13,602 bases of DNA from Candidatus Woesearchaeota archaeon. GTDB lineage: Archaea > Nanobdellota > Nanobdellia > Woesearchaeales > SKIA01. The DNA lies in NCBI GenBank assembly GCA_007116645.1, contig SKIA01000028.1:1-13602 (forward strand). The letters are read 5' to 3'. The position numbers were made by a program, and so were the translations under genes. The first letter of the stretch is position 1, and each line of letters begins with the position of its first letter. Below the pieces are notes generated by a model. It was not told the origin of the DNA. It ran no database searches and saw nothing but the letters and a program-made list of their open reading frames with translations. Below are positions 13,221 to 13,602 of the stretch, one piece after another.

Positions 13221-13251
13221 TTGTGGAACTAACGCAAGTGCAGTTCCACAA
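13221..13251 (-). repeat. Hairpin spanning the stop codon of the DRG-like gene
   Basis: TTGTGGAACT (13221-13230) and AGTTCCACAA (13242-13251) are perfect 10-bp inverted arms with an 11-nt loop. The last codons of the DRG-like gene form one arm and the loop, and the TAG stop (13231-13229) lies at the loop/stem junction. Likely a 3'-end structure of that transcript. Confidence 0.65.
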
Positions 13252-13602
13252 TATCATTGTCAAGCAGCTCATGAGTGAGTCCTTGTTTTTGATTGTCAAA
13301 CTTCGCTGACGGTCCTGTCACCCGCGCAAACTTAAATTTCTGGTCAAAATCTCGATGAATTTTTCTTGCAACGTCTCGAATGGTCGATCCTTTACGCACA
13401 ATAAGTGGTTCTTCAAGGTCTGCGTCTTTTCCCGGTTCTTTCATCCAGATGCGCATAAATCCGAGTTTGTGAAAGATGATTTCTTTGAGTTCTTCAGTAC
13501 CAATTTTTTTGTGTGCGCTGATAAACACATCAGGGTCTAGCGTGTTCTTGATCTTCTGTTTTTGCTCATCAGAGAGCAAGTCTTGTTTGTTAATCACAAG
13601 TA
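13229..13602 (-). CDS. DRG-family GTPase, C-terminal part with TGS domain (runs off right edge)
   Basis: The C-terminal 124 or so residues of a developmentally-regulated GTP-binding (DRG/Rbg, Obg-HflX superclass) protein. The visible part begins in the G domain with LVINKQDLL, where NKQD is the G4 guanine-specificity motif. The G5-like segment DVFISAHKK follows. Next is the DRG pattern LKEIIFHKLGFMRIWMKEPG. The TGS domain includes LEEPLIVRKGSTIRDVARKI, then HRDF and FARVTGPSAKFDNQKQGLTH, and the protein ends VELHLR. DRG proteins are conserved in archaea and eukaryotes and act with ribosomes. The gene is truncated at its 5' end by the window edge; the GTG at 13597 is an internal valine codon, not a start. 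It converges on pyruvate kinase. Confidence 0.92.
   Translation of the reverse strand, partial: LVINKQDLLSDEQKQKIKNTLDPDVFISAHKKIGTEELKEIIFHKLGFMRIWMKEPGKDADLEEPLIVRKGSTIRDVARKIHRDFDQKFKFARVTGPSAKFDNQKQGLTHELLDNDIVELHLR

Noticed and set aside
13108..13228. tRNA or other structured RNA gene in the convergent spacer
   Set aside because: Hairpins are present but no cloverleaf, T-loop sequence or CCA-like end; palindromic repeats explain the structure.
1..13602. CRISPR array, insertion sequence or defence system
   Set aside because: No regularly spaced repeats, transposase motifs or nuclease/helicase defence genes were seen on either strand.

Overview
The window looks like part of an archaeal chromosome, most likely from the DPANN group (Woesearchaeota/Pacearchaeota-like). 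That placement is an inference from gene content and style, not a database result. The evidence is an archaellum (archaeal flagellum / type IV pilus-like) motor operon, an archaeal-type Elp3, a DRG-type GTPase with a TGS domain, an aspartic preflagellin/prepilin peptidase, and promoters with archaeal TATA boxes. Several of those boxes lie about 25-28 nt from the start codon, as expected for leaderless mRNAs. Nearly all genes are on the minus strand, and only pyruvate kinase is on the plus strand.

Layout, from right to left (the direction of minus-strand transcription). Bases 13602-13229 carry the C-terminal end of a DRG-like GTPase. It converges on pyruvate kinase (11716-13107, plus) across a 121-bp spacer full of inverted repeats. 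Pyruvate kinase diverges from a two-gene unit made of a 44-residue membrane protein (11661-11527) and a prepilin/preflagellin peptidase (11521-10661), apparently from one shared, nearly symmetric TATA box. Two small genes of unknown function follow (10628-10239 and about 10104-9619); they appear to be divergent tandem paralogues. Then come Elp3 (9593-7908) and a membrane-anchored alpha/beta hydrolase (7869-7138).

The archaellum block occupies 7050-350. It has two transcription units, each with a strong TATA box preceded by the same small palindrome. The first encodes a 420-residue coiled-coil ArlC/D/E-type cytoplasmic ring protein. The second is a tightly packed operon: an ArlG/ArlF-family archaellin-like protein, an ArlF-like protein with an extra beta-rich domain inserted, then ArlH, ArlI and ArlJ. 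Gaps and overlaps inside this operon are between -1 and +3 nt. A partial SAM-dependent methyltransferase (286-1) runs off the left edge.

How it fits together: ArlI (ATPase), ArlJ (membrane platform) and ArlH (regulatory ATP-binding ring) form the motor. The ArlCDE protein would be the cytoplasmic collar or adaptor, and the ArlG/ArlF-like proteins the periplasmic stator or filament-like parts. The peptidase about 3.6 kb upstream could process the class III signal peptides. No canonical archaellin gene is visible, so the first gene of the second operon is a candidate filament subunit. No stretch longer than 300 bases lacks a gene. No tRNA, rRNA, CRISPR array or insertion sequence was seen.
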